The position numbers and the translations under genes were made by a program. A stretch of 64,000 bases of DNA from Acidobacteriaceae bacterium (GTDB lineage: Bacteria; Acidobacteriota; Terriglobia; Terriglobales; Acidobacteriaceae): positions 992,001-1,056,000 of the forward strand of contig DASZBM010000002.1 in NCBI GenBank assembly GCA_035944135.1, read 5' to 3'. Of this stretch, positions 25,495-35,007 are shown in pieces. The notes under the pieces were generated by a model. The model did not search any database. It was given only the letters and a program-made list of their open reading frames with translations, and was not told where the DNA came from. Within the stretch, counting starts at the first letter, position 1. Every line of letters begins with the position of its first letter.

Positions 25495-26487
25495 ATGGAT
25501 TCGAAAGTCGGAGTAGCGTTCGTCGGTGCGGGCATCGTGGCGGAAATGCACGGACGCGGTGTGTCCGCAAGCACAAGCGCCAGGCTCATCGGTGTATACG
25601 ACGTGAATGCAGGCAAGGCGGCGGCTATCGCATCCAGGTTCGGGGGTCGCCAGTACGAATCACTCGAACAGCTTCTCGCCGACCCGGAAGTGCGTGGTGT
25701 ACACGTCCTCACTCCCCTGGAAGATCACGTCTCCACGGCCGTTGCCGCGATGCGCGCTGGCAAGGACGTGCTTCTGGAAAAACCCGTGGCCTCTTCACGA
25801 GCAGACATCCGCACGCTGCAGAAGGTGGCAAAGGAGCAGGGGCGCATCTGCATGCCCGCGCATAACTACATCTATGTTCCTTCACTACGGAGAGCCAAGC
25901 GACTCATCGAGAGCGGCAAACTCGGCAAAATCGCCAGCCTGTTTGTGTTGTACAACGTGTTTCACTCTGAGGAGATCGCCGCAATCTATGGGGGCGTTCT
26001 GCGTGCGGTTTGCATGCACCACGCCTACTCGTTGCTATATCTTCTCGGCAGACCGAAGCGCGTTGCCTGCCTGACGTCGAGCGTCCACTACGAGCGACTC
26101 ACATGCGAAGATCAGGCGATGATCACGTGCGAAATGCAAAATGGTGCTATCGCCAACCTCTGGTGCAGCTTTGCCGCGAACGATCCGACAAACGATCCGT
26201 GGACTGTGATCTACAAAATCCTCGGCACAAAGGGCGGTGTCAGCTACTCGTGGAATGAAGCGCAGTTTCAGGACGATGGCGGTCCGGCATGGGGCTTGCC
26301 ATGTTACGAAGAAGGCTTTGTAGAAGAGATCGATTTCTTCGTTAAGGAATGTATCGCTGGCGGAAAAGCGCCGCTCTCCACCCTGGACGATGCCGCAGAC
26401 GCGCTCACTATTCTTGAGGCCGCTCAGGGCGCCGCGGATCGATTCTCGAGCGCGGAGCCCCTATTTTACGAAGACCCCACCGCATAG
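25495..26487 (+). CDS. Gfo/Idh/MocA family sugar dehydrogenase
   Basis: This 330-residue oxidoreductase has the N-terminal Rossmann nucleotide site VAFVGAGIVAEMHGRG at residues 5-20 and the EKPVA motif near residue 97, whose lysine is catalytic in this family. A C-terminal alpha/beta domain contains HHAYSLLYLLGRPKR. In this operon it could oxidise the incoming sugar at C1 to the lactone that the upstream lactonase opens. The family also contains inositol and 3-keto-sugar enzymes, so the assignment rests on context. It is 9 bp after the lactonase and 17 bp before the FAH-fold gene. Confidence 0.88.
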   Translation: MDSKVGVAFVGAGIVAEMHGRGVSASTSARLIGVYDVNAGKAAAIASRFGGRQYESLEQLLADPEVRGVHVLTPLEDHVSTAVAAMRAGKDVLLEKPVASSRADIRTLQKVAKEQGRICMPAHNYIYVPSLRRAKRLIESGKLGKIASLFVLYNVFHSEEIAAIYGGVLRAVCMHHAYSLLYLLGRPKRVACLTSSVHYERLTCEDQAMITCEMQNGAIANLWCSFAANDPTNDPWTVIYKILGTKGGVSYSWNEAQFQDDGGPAWGLPCYEEGFVEEIDFFVKECIAGGKAPLSTLDDAADALTILEAAQGAADRFSSAEPLFYEDPTA

Positions 26488-26504
26488 GAAGGAAAGAGGA
26501 AGGC

Positions 26505-27506
26505 ATGCGTCTGGTCCAGCTAAGCAGCAACGCGGTTCGCCGGGTGGCTGTCGTCGAGGAGCCGAACCTGCATTTTCTTAGCGGCGTTTCCTCCATCTAT
26601 GAGCTTGCGCTGCAAGCGATTCGAAAGAAGGCAAGCCTCTCAGCCTGCATTGCAGAGATTCGCTCGAATGACCCGCTCGCGTATGACGAAGTTTATGCGA
26701 ACCGCTCGTCGTGGAGCCTTCTGCCCGCCTTCGATCACCCGTACGAGGCCTCGCGCTGTCTTGTTTCTGGCACTGGACTTACGCATTTGGGAAGCGCAAA
26801 AGACCGCAACGCAATGCACAATCTGCAGCCCGATCAGTTAACCGACAGCATGCGTATTTTCCAGTCGGGACTCGAGGGTGGTAAGCCGGAGGAGGGTTGT
26901 ATCGGCCCGGCCCCGGAATGGTTCTACAAAGGCAATGGAAATATCCTGCGCGCACATGGAGAGCCGTTGATTGTGCCGCCCTATGCCGAAGATGGTGGTG
27001 AAGAGGCCGAGGTCGCGGCATGCTACGTCGTATCAGAAGACGGCACTCCCTTCCGCGTGGGTATGGCGACGGGAAATGAGTTCTCCGATCATGTCTTCGA
27101 AAAGAAGAACTACCTGAATCTGGCTGGTTCCAAGCTGAGGACCTGCGCGTTAGGTCCCGAGCTTGTCATCAATCCGGATTTTAATTCTGTGCCTGGTACA
27201 GTGCGCCTTCAGCGCGAGGGACAGACGATCTGGTCCAGCTCGATCCGAACTGGTGAAAACGAGATGTGTCATAGCCTGAGAAACATAGAACACCACCACT
27301 TCAAATTTGAACGGCACCGCACACCTGGAGATGCGCATGTCCACTATCTTGGCGCTGGTCTACTCAGCTTCGGAGCAGGCGTTCGTCTGCAAGAGGGCGA
27401 CGTAATGGAAATCGCCTACGACGGCTTTGGAAGACCGCTTCGTAACGCCGTCCATTGGTTTCCGCAGGAAAATAATACCCTCGTAACTGTAACGCCCCTC
27501 GGATAA
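26505..27506 (+). CDS. FAH-fold AraD1/GguC-like sugar-acid enzyme
   Basis: This 333-residue protein belongs to the fumarylacetoacetate hydrolase superfamily, nearest the AraD1/GguC group found in sugar-acid operons. The metal site is probably GGEEAEVAACYV (acidic pair at about residues 166-168) with a further acidic residue in GNEFSDHVFEKKNYL, which takes the place of the usual NDVSARD. LRTCALGPELVI matches the family's CPLGP motif. It would act on the 2-keto-3-deoxy acid made by the dehydratase, by hydrolysis, dehydration or aldol cleavage. The ribosome-binding site GGAAGGAAAGAGG is strong. It ends 16 bp from the convergent GntR gene. Confidence 0.82.
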   Translation: MRLVQLSSNAVRRVAVVEEPNLHFLSGVSSIYELALQAIRKKASLSACIAEIRSNDPLAYDEVYANRSSWSLLPAFDHPYEASRCLVSGTGLTHLGSAKDRNAMHNLQPDQLTDSMRIFQSGLEGGKPEEGCIGPAPEWFYKGNGNILRAHGEPLIVPPYAEDGGEEAEVAACYVVSEDGTPFRVGMATGNEFSDHVFEKKNYLNLAGSKLRTCALGPELVINPDFNSVPGTVRLQREGQTIWSSSIRTGENEMCHSLRNIEHHHFKFERHRTPGDAHVHYLGAGLLSFGAGVRLQEGDVMEIAYDGFGRPLRNAVHWFPQENNTLVTVTPLG

Positions 27507-27522
27507 GAGGGCTGACCGGGTG

Positions 27523-28320
27523 TTATTGCTTCTTCCCGGCCTTTGATGACTTCCCTGTGCTCTTCTGCACGGTCGCAACCTTCCATCGTGCGAGAGAGGA
27601 CTCGTCCATCAACAGAAAGCGCTCAAGCGTTTGCATCAGCTCTTCAAGCTTGTTATGCAGGTGCTTGCGCATGGCGGCATCAGCAGCCTCTTCAGATCCT
27701 TCGGCAAGAGAGCGCGCTAGCTGTTCATGCCAGTGAGCCGGCAATTTCCTTCCACCGTACAGTTGATGGTCATAAAACCAGTTGAAAACGAGCAACTGAT
27801 TCTTTGCGATCTCCCCCGTCAGGTAATGCAGCTTCGTACCTTCGGCAATGCGCATATGGAAGCGCATGTGTGCTGAGCGCCACCGATAGAGCACCTTCGG
27901 ATCAGGCTCCGTGGCATCCGGATCAGACTCGTGCATGGCCTCGTGCATCCTGTCCAACTCCTGGGCCAATGCTGTCAACTCCTTGTGCTCTTTTTTCGTG
28001 GCAACACGGGCATACAGTCGTGCGGCTTGCGTCTCAAGTCCTTCTCGAACAGCCCAGAACCCGCGGATATCCTCGGGTGACGGAATCCTGACCTTAGTGC
28101 CAACGCGCGGAGCGTTTTCAATCAGATATTCATTCTCCAGACGGCTCATCGCTTCGTTGACCGGGACCAGACTCATGCCGAGATTGGCCGCAAGATCGCG
28201 CCGGGAGATCGAAGTGCCAAACGTATATTCGCCGGTCAAAATGCGCTCGCGAACATAGTCGTATGCCCTCTTCGACAGTTCTTTGCGCTTCTTATCCGAC
28301 TCCATTGTGTGACCCCACAT
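27523..28320 (-). CDS. GntR-family (FCD) transcriptional regulator
   Basis: This protein of about 265 residues has an N-terminal winged helix (about residues 10-75: AYDYVRERILTGEY, ISRRDLAANLGMSLVPVNEAMSRL) and a C-terminal all-helical FCD effector domain with HMRFHMRIAEG, likely part of its metal/effector site. The tail is Lys/Ser-rich. FadR-type regulators of this class usually sense sugar acids, which fits the adjoining operon on the opposite strand. Starts are possible at 28323 (TTG), 28320 (ATG) and 28305 (ATG, MESDKK); the last has GGGGT upstream. It probably controls the transporter-dehydratase operon and itself. Confidence 0.88.
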   Translation of the reverse strand: MWGHTMESDKKRKELSKRAYDYVRERILTGEYTFGTSISRRDLAANLGMSLVPVNEAMSRLENEYLIENAPRVGTKVRIPSPEDIRGFWAVREGLETQAARLYARVATKKEHKELTALAQELDRMHEAMHESDPDATEPDPKVLYRWRSAHMRFHMRIAEGTKLHYLTGEIAKNQLLVFNWFYDHQLYGGRKLPAHWHEQLARSLAEGSEEAADAAMRKHLHNKLEELMQTLERFLLMDESSLARWKVATVQKSTGKSSKAGKKQ

Positions 28321-29043
28321 CAAGTTGGATTACGTTGGCTTTTGATGTCATTATATCGGTAAGGTGAAGTGTCAGATGGTCGTTTTCGACGCGAATGGCG
28401 GCAAGCGCCAATGTTTCGGGCGGGGACCGATCGGAACGATTCTCGCATAGGACCAGACAAGTGGGCTGCCTCAGATTCGATATCTCCCACAACGTCTTCC
28501 TCCACTCGCACTGTCAGGTAATCCAACCGCGCAGTGAGGGCTCGGGATGCGGTATTTCATGCAGATCCCCTCAACGCACGAAAGTAAGCCAGTGTCTCAG
28601 TCTGAATGCCCCTGAGACACCATTTACTCACCACTTCATTAACCCCGAGAGTTCGCACTTTTTCCCGAAAGCCCATTATTGTGAACACAGCGTCTACAAA
28701 GCGACGAACTGTTCCGGCCGGTCCAGCGCATATCCGATACCTTGCCAGGGGACTAGGTCACGGCTGTGATAGACGGTCCGGAAAATATTCAAACGAACTG
28801 GTGAAGGGTAGTAGTCATTTCACATTCGGACCACTGAAGTGCCCGGATTCATCCCGCCAAGCACCGGATTCTGATAGCTTTGAGCGCATGCGGCACATGT
28901 ACCCAGCAGCAGCCCTGTACACCAGACCATCGCCCAAATTCACACGAATACCAGCTCATTCGAATTGCTACAGTAAACGATAAACAAAGACCTCTTGGCG
29001 ACTACCGCCGTGAACAACCGACAAACCTTGAGAGGAACCTGGG
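28321..29043. other. 720-bp intergenic region, no gene supported
   Basis: This gap separates the divergent GntR gene and the phosphoesterase gene. Open frames inside it have no ribosome-binding site or protein-like composition. It contains a perfect 9-bp inverted repeat, GTGTCTCAG / CTGAGACAC (28592-28620, 11-nt loop), without a T tract on either side, so it is not an obvious terminator. Promoters for both flanking genes must lie here. Confidence 0.5.
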
Positions 29044-31002
29044 ATGAGGAACACCTGGCGGTGTCTCGCGTTATGCATGGCGGCCTGCAGCGCTACCTGC
29101 GCAGCCCAGGACGCCGGTCACGCCCAGGTGCACGCGGCAAACGATGCGAAGGTAGCGCAATACATCATCGACCCCGTACTTGAACCTGCACTTTCGCACG
29201 CCGACAAACTCGCCCTCGCGCGTTCGCGCATCCGTCACGTTTTTGTTCTCTTCCAGGAAAACCGCAGCTTCGATTTTTACTTCGGGACCTTTCCAAACGC
29301 CGACGGACTCTATTCGCAGTCGTCACAAGAAACAGCCGGCTTCGTGCAGCCCATAGTGAATGTGGACGGCACCATCGGAACCATCTCGCCGTTCCGCATA
29401 CCAGCTTTCGTGAAGACAGCTACCGGAGCAACGATCCCGCTCTATCCCGCAGACATTTCCTCGGTCAACCACGCGCATACCGCGATCGCTCGCAAGCTTT
29501 CGCTCGATGCTCACCTCGTTCCTCACAACGATCAATATGCGCTGACCGAAGAAGGCGTCACAATCGTCAAAGGCAAGCCCAACCACGCGCCCACTCTTGA
29601 ACGCAAACAGTTCGGTGAGCTCGTCATGGCGCACGTCGACTGCGACACAGTTCCTTTTCTCTGGCAATACGCAGATCGCTTCACTCTCTTCGATCACTTC
29701 TTCGACACAGTCATCGGGCCTTCCGGGCCGAACGCGGTTGCCATGATCGCGGGCCAGACCGGCGAAACCCAGTGGATGTTGCACCCGGAGCTCGCCAGTC
29801 CGAAGGATGGAACCGCTTTGCCGATGGTCGTGAACGCTCTTCCCTACTGGGGATCACTGCTCGACCCGAACAAGACCGAGCCGCAGCCTGTTCCTGCCGC
29901 GCACCCACTGCCCAATCTCACCTTCGCATCGCTTCCGCTTTCGTTCATGGGCAGTAGCATTCACGAGACAACTGCGCATGACGGCAATCCAAAGATGGAC
30001 CTCGGCGACGTGCAGGCCGACATCGAGAAGATCGCCGGTCACGGAACGACCGCCGTTCCTTGGCGCTGGTATCAGCAGGGCTACGATCATGAGCCGAACG
30101 ATCCCTCCGGCGACGCCAACCACAAAGGCTACGTCGTGCACCACAACGGCCCGGCGTATTTCGGCTACGTCTCCAACAACCCCGAAGTCAAAGCGCATCT
30201 GCGTGGTTTGGAAGACTTCTTTATGGACGTAAAGAAGCGCCGCTTGCCCGCGGAAGGCGTCTTCTACGTGCGCGGCGGATATGGCAATCTGCACAATCTT
30301 CCGCCCGCCGATCCCAACCCGCGCCTCGCCACAATCTACGCCGGCGACGACGACCACCCCGGCTACTCGGACTCGCAGATCAGCGAATCGTTAATCGCCG
30401 AAGAGATCGATGCAATCGCCAAGAGTCCCTACTGGAAAGATTCCGTCATCCTGATCGCCTACGACGAATCGGACGGCGAATACGATCACGAGCTCCCGAA
30501 GGTGCGCTCGCACGATGCGCACGGTCTTCCGCTCGACCAGGGCCCGCGTATCCCATCCATTCTTATCTCCCCCTACGCTGTCGCGCATGGCATCTCGCAT
30601 GAGATGGAAGAACACAGCTCCATAATCAAACTCGTGGACGAGATCTTCGGTCTCGTCCCACTCGCCGACCTTCCGGATGAAGAGCGTGGGCGCGCGATCG
30701 GCAAGGCTAAGTTCGGACAGGACCAGCTCGGACCCGCCGACGACAAGGTGCCCGGTGTCGGCGATATGCTGTCCGGCCTCGACGATCTTCGTCTCGAAGG
30801 TAAGCAGCCACCGTTGCGGCCGTCCTATGCGATCATTCCGCGCAGAGAAATCAATCACTATCCGCACCACCAGGGCGAAGGCTGCAAGGCACTCGGCATC
30901 ACTCCAACAGATTGGGGGCGCCCCAATCCCGTGCCGCCAGACTTCAACCCTCGTCCTGATTCACAGCCCGGCATCCCCTCTTCTGGGAGCTGGCGCCCGT
31001 GA
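29044..31002 (+). CDS. Secreted phosphoesterase (phospholipase C / acid phosphatase family)
   Basis: This 652-residue exported enzyme of the PF04185 phosphoesterase family hydrolyses phospholipids or phosphomonoesters outside the cytoplasm. A signal peptide (MRNTWRCLALCMAACSATCAAQ) is followed by the family's first motif, HVFVLFQENRSFDFYFGTFP at about residues 64-83. VMAHVDCDTVPFLWQYADRFTLFDHFF follows, and later VILIAYDESDGEYDHE, which carries further metal ligands. The ATG has GAGAGG eight bases upstream. The C-terminus is Pro-rich. The stop codon overlaps the GTG of a solute-binding protein, so the two are made together, perhaps to release and sense a phosphate-bearing compound. Confidence 0.9.
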   Translation: MRNTWRCLALCMAACSATCAAQDAGHAQVHAANDAKVAQYIIDPVLEPALSHADKLALARSRIRHVFVLFQENRSFDFYFGTFPNADGLYSQSSQETAGFVQPIVNVDGTIGTISPFRIPAFVKTATGATIPLYPADISSVNHAHTAIARKLSLDAHLVPHNDQYALTEEGVTIVKGKPNHAPTLERKQFGELVMAHVDCDTVPFLWQYADRFTLFDHFFDTVIGPSGPNAVAMIAGQTGETQWMLHPELASPKDGTALPMVVNALPYWGSLLDPNKTEPQPVPAAHPLPNLTFASLPLSFMGSSIHETTAHDGNPKMDLGDVQADIEKIAGHGTTAVPWRWYQQGYDHEPNDPSGDANHKGYVVHHNGPAYFGYVSNNPEVKAHLRGLEDFFMDVKKRRLPAEGVFYVRGGYGNLHNLPPADPNPRLATIYAGDDDHPGYSDSQISESLIAEEIDAIAKSPYWKDSVILIAYDESDGEYDHELPKVRSHDAHGLPLDQGPRIPSILISPYAVAHGISHEMEEHSSIIKLVDEIFGLVPLADLPDEERGRAIGKAKFGQDQLGPADDKVPGVGDMLSGLDDLRLEGKQPPLRPSYAIIPRREINHYPHHQGEGCKALGITPTDWGRPNPVPPDFNPRPDSQPGIPSSGSWRP

Positions 31003-32018
31003 AAAACCTGCTGTGGGCCCTCGTTCTACTCGCGAGCACCGCGGCAGCCCAGGCATCGCCCGCGCCTTCGACGCTCGCGCGGGTACGCGCCTCCGGGATT
31101 GTCCACTGCGGGGTTATCGAGGATGACGCGGAATATTCCAACGAGGACGACCACGCCTCACGCGCCGAATTCGATGACAACCTGTGCAAGGGCATGGCCG
31201 TCGCGGCGCTCGGCCTAAACGCCAAAGTAGAGATACTCCGCTTCCTGGACGAAGACTCCGCCGTCGCCGCGCTGAAAAGCGGGAGCGTCGACCTTATAGC
31301 AACTCTCAGCTCGAACTCCGCCCACACATCCGACACAAGCCTTCTCCTTTCCCTTCCTGTCTTCTACGACGGCACCTCCTTGCTGACGGCGCGTTCGCTC
31401 CACATCAACAGCGTGCGCGCTCTCTCCGGTAGAAAAATCTGCTTCCTCGCCGAAACAGAAACCGAGCTTGCACTGCAACAATGGTTCGCCGCCCATCACC
31501 TCGACCTCCTTCCGTTCCCATTCCAGGAAGAGGGCGAAATGGAAGCCGCCTACGTGACCGGCAACTGCGCCGCAATCGCATCTGATCGAACGCGCCTGTC
31601 GCTACTTCGCGCATCGCTCGGCAAGCTCGCATCACAACACATCCTTCTGCCCACGCTGCTTTCGCTGCATCCGCTCGCAATGGCCACACGCTCCGACGAC
31701 CCCACGTGGTCGAGCCTGACCAATGCACTCATCTCCGTTCTTCTCGATGCGGAAGATCTCGGCATAAGCTCGCATGATCTCGCTTCGGCAGAAGCCGCAT
31801 CCAAACTGGCGGTCCAGACTTTCCTGCAATCCGCCCGCGCCTTCGGCGGCACACTCGGCCTTCGCCCAACATGGGCCGCTGACGTCCTGCAATCCATCGG
31901 CAACTATGGGCAGGTCTACGACACCACATTCGGTCCCGGATCGCCGCGCGCTCTGGACCGCTCCGTCAATCGCGTTCGTGACCGCGGCGGTCTGCTCGCT
32001 CCCGCCAGCGTGCCCTGA
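30999..32018 (+). CDS. Orphan periplasmic solute-binding protein (family 3-like)
   Basis: This 339-residue exported protein has a cleavable signal (ending AAAQAS). Its bilobal fold resembles amino-acid-type solute-binding proteins: LARVRASGIVHCGVI opens lobe 1, LCKGMAVAALG and LKSGSVDLIATLSSN follow, and ALSGRKICFLAETETE opens lobe 2. Family 3 proteins normally start the mature part with a similar LxxVRxxGxLxxGV motif. No ABC permease or ATPase is nearby, so transport is not implied. It may present a ligand to another system or act as a sensor. Translation is coupled to the upstream phosphoesterase (GTGA overlap). Confidence 0.75.
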   Translation: MKNLLWALVLLASTAAAQASPAPSTLARVRASGIVHCGVIEDDAEYSNEDDHASRAEFDDNLCKGMAVAALGLNAKVEILRFLDEDSAVAALKSGSVDLIATLSSNSAHTSDTSLLLSLPVFYDGTSLLTARSLHINSVRALSGRKICFLAETETELALQQWFAAHHLDLLPFPFQEEGEMEAAYVTGNCAAIASDRTRLSLLRASLGKLASQHILLPTLLSLHPLAMATRSDDPTWSSLTNALISVLLDAEDLGISSHDLASAEAASKLAVQTFLQSARAFGGTLGLRPTWAADVLQSIGNYGQVYDTTFGPGSPRALDRSVNRVRDRGGLLAPASVP

Positions 32019-32041
32019 GCATTCCACCAGAAGGAGATCGC

Positions 32042-32230
32042 ATGCACCCCGCCCGTCGCGCCGTTTTGCTCTCATTACTCGCCTGCCGTCCTGCGATACG
32101 GATTCGGTGGACGAGACGTCGAAGGCGCGACCGACTGGTTGAGCTGGCGCAAGAGGCTTCGCTGGGGAGGCGGTCACCTGGTTTGTAGACGCCGGCTCGG
32201 AGGTCCAACAGCAGAGCTAGATGAGGCGAT
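32042..32230 (+). pseudogene. Possible remnant of a secreted-protein gene
   Basis: An ATG with an excellent ribosome-binding site (AGAAGGAG) opens with MHPARRAVLLSLLAC, which looks like a lipoprotein or secretion signal. The frame then turns Arg-rich and stops at 32188. In another frame the following bases read LRYGFGGRDVEGATDWLSWRKRL, protein-like and stopping near 32230. This suggests that a frameshift or deletion has broken the third gene of the phosphoesterase operon. The original family is not identifiable, although the second segment faintly resembles the end of a secreted esterase. Confidence 0.35.
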
Positions 32231-32684
32231 ACTGTGGTAAGTCGTTCGGTTTACGCGCTGAACGTTCTAGAATGAAATGCTTCGCCCTGGACACGTCCCG
32301 CCTGTGATGACGGTGGATAGGTCGCCTACGCTCTCAACGGCGCAGGATTTTCATGGGTCTATCGACACGGCGCCTGTACCGCGTATCCAGCGATCAGCAT
32401 GTCGAATAGTGATTCTCCAACGTAAGTCGACGTGGTCTGGTTATATGCGGATCGACAAATATATAAACATATTTCCCCGACGATCTGACCGACAAAATGG
32501 TCCCAATCGAGAGATTGGGTTTATTAGTTCACCGGTATTAAGTTTCTTCCTTCCGTCTTTCGATGATGTTACCTCGAGGCTGCTGCTTCGAGGCTGCTAA
32601 TGGAAATTCCAGCGCGCTGACAGCTCAAACAGACGTGCTTTATGATGTTCGACTAAAGATCGAGAAAGTTCAGGGTCATGCAGC
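32231..32684. other. AT-richer intergenic region before the multiheme cytochrome gene
   Basis: No gene is supported here. The middle is AT-rich for this genome (AAATATATAAACATATTT at about 32457-32474). A small hairpin CCCAATC / GATTGGG (32502-32519, loop GAGA) is followed by TTTATTAG and may be a weak terminator. The promoter of the cytochrome gene should lie in the last 100 bp. Confidence 0.45.
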
Positions 32685-34967
32685 ATGAAGCGGACCGGAA
32701 TATGGCAAATCGCACGCTGGGCGGCTGTTCTGGCTGTGGTTTTGGTCGGATCCGCTGGTGCTATCTATGTCTTCCTCGAGGGCGTTTCTTCGGTCCGGGC
32801 AGGTTCTGAAGCCGATTTGGCGCAGGCAGCACGCGACGCCTATAACGCGAAAAAACTGAAGAATTACCGTTTTCCATACGGGCCTGGCAAAACCTTTTTG
32901 CCGTCGAACTTCAGGACGGACGACGGCCAATTCATCGATCCCAAGAGCTATCCAACAGCTGAATACTGTGGGCATTGTCATCAGGCGGCGCTGCTGCAGT
33001 GGCGTCAATCAGCTCACAGCAACTCCGTTAGGCCACCTTGGTACCAGCGGAACGTGAACCTGCTCGATGCGGAGAAAGGAATTCCTTCCAGCCGACATTG
33101 CGAGGGCTGCCATAATCCACTGGCACTGGCGGCCGGCGACCTCACGGACGGAGTTCAACGAGTCCACAGCTATGACCAGGACGGGATCACGTGCTCGGTG
33201 TGTCACTCGATCCAGAGCGTGGACACGCGTGGAACCGGGAGTTTCGTACTCGGTGCCCCGGCAGTCCTGCTGGATGAGAACGGACAACCGATCGAGCGGC
33301 CCGTGCAGGACGCAGAGATCCTCGCGCATCTCGACCGCCACTCGGCGGCGGTGATGAAGCCGTTCTACCGGACAAGTGAGTACTGCGCCGCATGCCACAA
33401 GGCGGCCCTGCCGCGTGAGCTGAACGATTACAAGTGGCTTCGCGCAATCTCCCTCTACGATGAATGGCAGAACTCCTCGTACTCGAAGGAATCACCGCTG
33501 CCGTTTTATGAGAAGCCGCTTTCGACCTGCCAGACCTGCCACATGCCCCGTGAGCCACTGGGCGCAACGCGGGATTACGGGGCGAAGAAGGGCGAGCTTG
33601 CATCCCACCGATGGCTTGGGGCGAACACAATAATTCCGCAGTATTACTCATTCGATGAGCAAGCGAAGCGCATCGTTGAATTTCTGCAGAACAATGTCTT
33701 CAATCTCGACATCTTTGCGTTGGAGACCGGAGACGAAAACAACTCGACACTCATAGCTTCGCTTGGGAAACAACCCTTCACATTGCGCTCGGGAGAGCAT
33801 GTGGTTCTTACTGCGGTTCTGCAGAACAAAGGCATCGCCCACTCGCACGTCCCAGAGCAACGTGACATGTATGAGAGTTGGGTGGATTTCCAGCTGAAAG
33901 ATCGCAGCGGGAAGATTCTGTGCGAGAGCGGCTATCTCGCTCCGGATGGAGAGCTCAACCCGGAAGCGCATAGCTTTACCAACCGGTTGATCAACAAGCA
34001 GGGCACGCTGAACGACCTGCATCAGGTTTGGGATAACAGGGTCACGGCTTTCAACAACACTATCCAGGCGGGCAGATCGCAATTGATTCGGTACGGCTTT
34101 AGCGTCCCGGCCAGCCAGGATTTCACGGTAGAGATCAAAGTTCGGTACCGCCGCTTCGACCAGCACTTTATGGACTTCGGCATGAGTAAGCCGATGGGCG
34201 AACACTATCACATGCCGGTAGTAGACATGGTCTCAACGACACGTACGTTTCACGTCGGCGACAACCCGGCGACGGCGCCTTCGCCGACCGACAATCCGGA
34301 ATGGATGCGGTGGAACAACTACGGGATTGGGCTACTAGACGCCCAGCAGTATGCGGCCAGCGTGGCAGCCTTCGAGCACGTAGCAGAGTTGCGTAAGGAC
34401 TATGCGGATGCGCAGATCAATGTCGGGCTCGCCTACATCCAGTGGGAGAAATATGACGATGCCCTCTCCTATCTGAACAAAGGGCTGGAGTTGGCACAGG
34501 GTGACGACCGGGCGACGGCTCGCGCGCTGTATTACATTGCGTTGGTACAGCGGAACCAAGGCAATGTCGATGATGCGATTGTCAACTTGAAGAAGGTGGC
34601 TGACCTGTATCCGCGATCCCGGGATGCGCAACGCGAACTCGGGTTCTCGTACTACCAGCTTCACCGGTACCACGAGGCTGAGGCACGTTACCTGATGGTG
34701 CAGGCGATCGACCCGGATGATTTAGCAGCTCACTACAATCTTGCGATTCTCTATCGCCGGCTTGGGATGAAGGATAAAGCGGCGGCCGAAGCTGCTTACT
34801 TCGCTGACGAGAAGGACGATCCAACGGCGATCACATTCGCCTTGCAATACCTGCGCAAGAACAATGAGGTTGCGCGCGAGACGAACCCCTGGCATGTGCA
34901 CGAGTTGATGTCGCCTGCAGCTTCGGCGGACAAGAAGGAGCAGGCTGCACTCGTTGCGAAACCCTAG
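32685..34967 (+). CDS. Pentaheme c-type cytochrome fused to TPR repeats
   Basis: This 760-residue protein is anchored or exported by an N-terminal hydrophobic helix (about residues 10-32). Five heme c attachment motifs follow: CGHCH 95-99, CEGCH 139-143, CSVCH 170-174, CAACH 234-238 and CQTCH 282-286. The middle (about 340-520) is a beta-rich domain with many aromatic residues. From about 540 to 720 there are tandem TPR units such as YADAQINVGLAYIQWEKYDDAL and LAAHYNLAILYRRLGMKDKA. It could carry electrons across the periplasm while the TPRs dock partners. It converges with the TPR/ASPIC-UnbV genes, 40 bp apart, which suggests a shared process. Confidence 0.88.
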   Translation: MKRTGIWQIARWAAVLAVVLVGSAGAIYVFLEGVSSVRAGSEADLAQAARDAYNAKKLKNYRFPYGPGKTFLPSNFRTDDGQFIDPKSYPTAEYCGHCHQAALLQWRQSAHSNSVRPPWYQRNVNLLDAEKGIPSSRHCEGCHNPLALAAGDLTDGVQRVHSYDQDGITCSVCHSIQSVDTRGTGSFVLGAPAVLLDENGQPIERPVQDAEILAHLDRHSAAVMKPFYRTSEYCAACHKAALPRELNDYKWLRAISLYDEWQNSSYSKESPLPFYEKPLSTCQTCHMPREPLGATRDYGAKKGELASHRWLGANTIIPQYYSFDEQAKRIVEFLQNNVFNLDIFALETGDENNSTLIASLGKQPFTLRSGEHVVLTAVLQNKGIAHSHVPEQRDMYESWVDFQLKDRSGKILCESGYLAPDGELNPEAHSFTNRLINKQGTLNDLHQVWDNRVTAFNNTIQAGRSQLIRYGFSVPASQDFTVEIKVRYRRFDQHFMDFGMSKPMGEHYHMPVVDMVSTTRTFHVGDNPATAPSPTDNPEWMRWNNYGIGLLDAQQYAASVAAFEHVAELRKDYADAQINVGLAYIQWEKYDDALSYLNKGLELAQGDDRATARALYYIALVQRNQGNVDDAIVNLKKVADLYPRSRDAQRELGFSYYQLHRYHEAEARYLMVQAIDPDDLAAHYNLAILYRRLGMKDKAAAEAAYFADEKDDPTAITFALQYLRKNNEVARETNPWHVHELMSPAASADKKEQAALVAKP

Positions 34968-35007
34968 CGCCGCGACGCACGGATCCAAGTCAAAAACAGC
35001 CAGTGTT

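Noticed and set aside
28592-28620. Perfect 9-bp inverted repeat considered as a terminator
   Set aside because: No T tract on either strand and not near a gene end; kept only as a note in the gap entry.
28606-28983. 125-codon frame in the GntR-phosphoesterase gap
   Set aside because: Low-complexity basic product, no ribosome-binding site, no recognisable feature.
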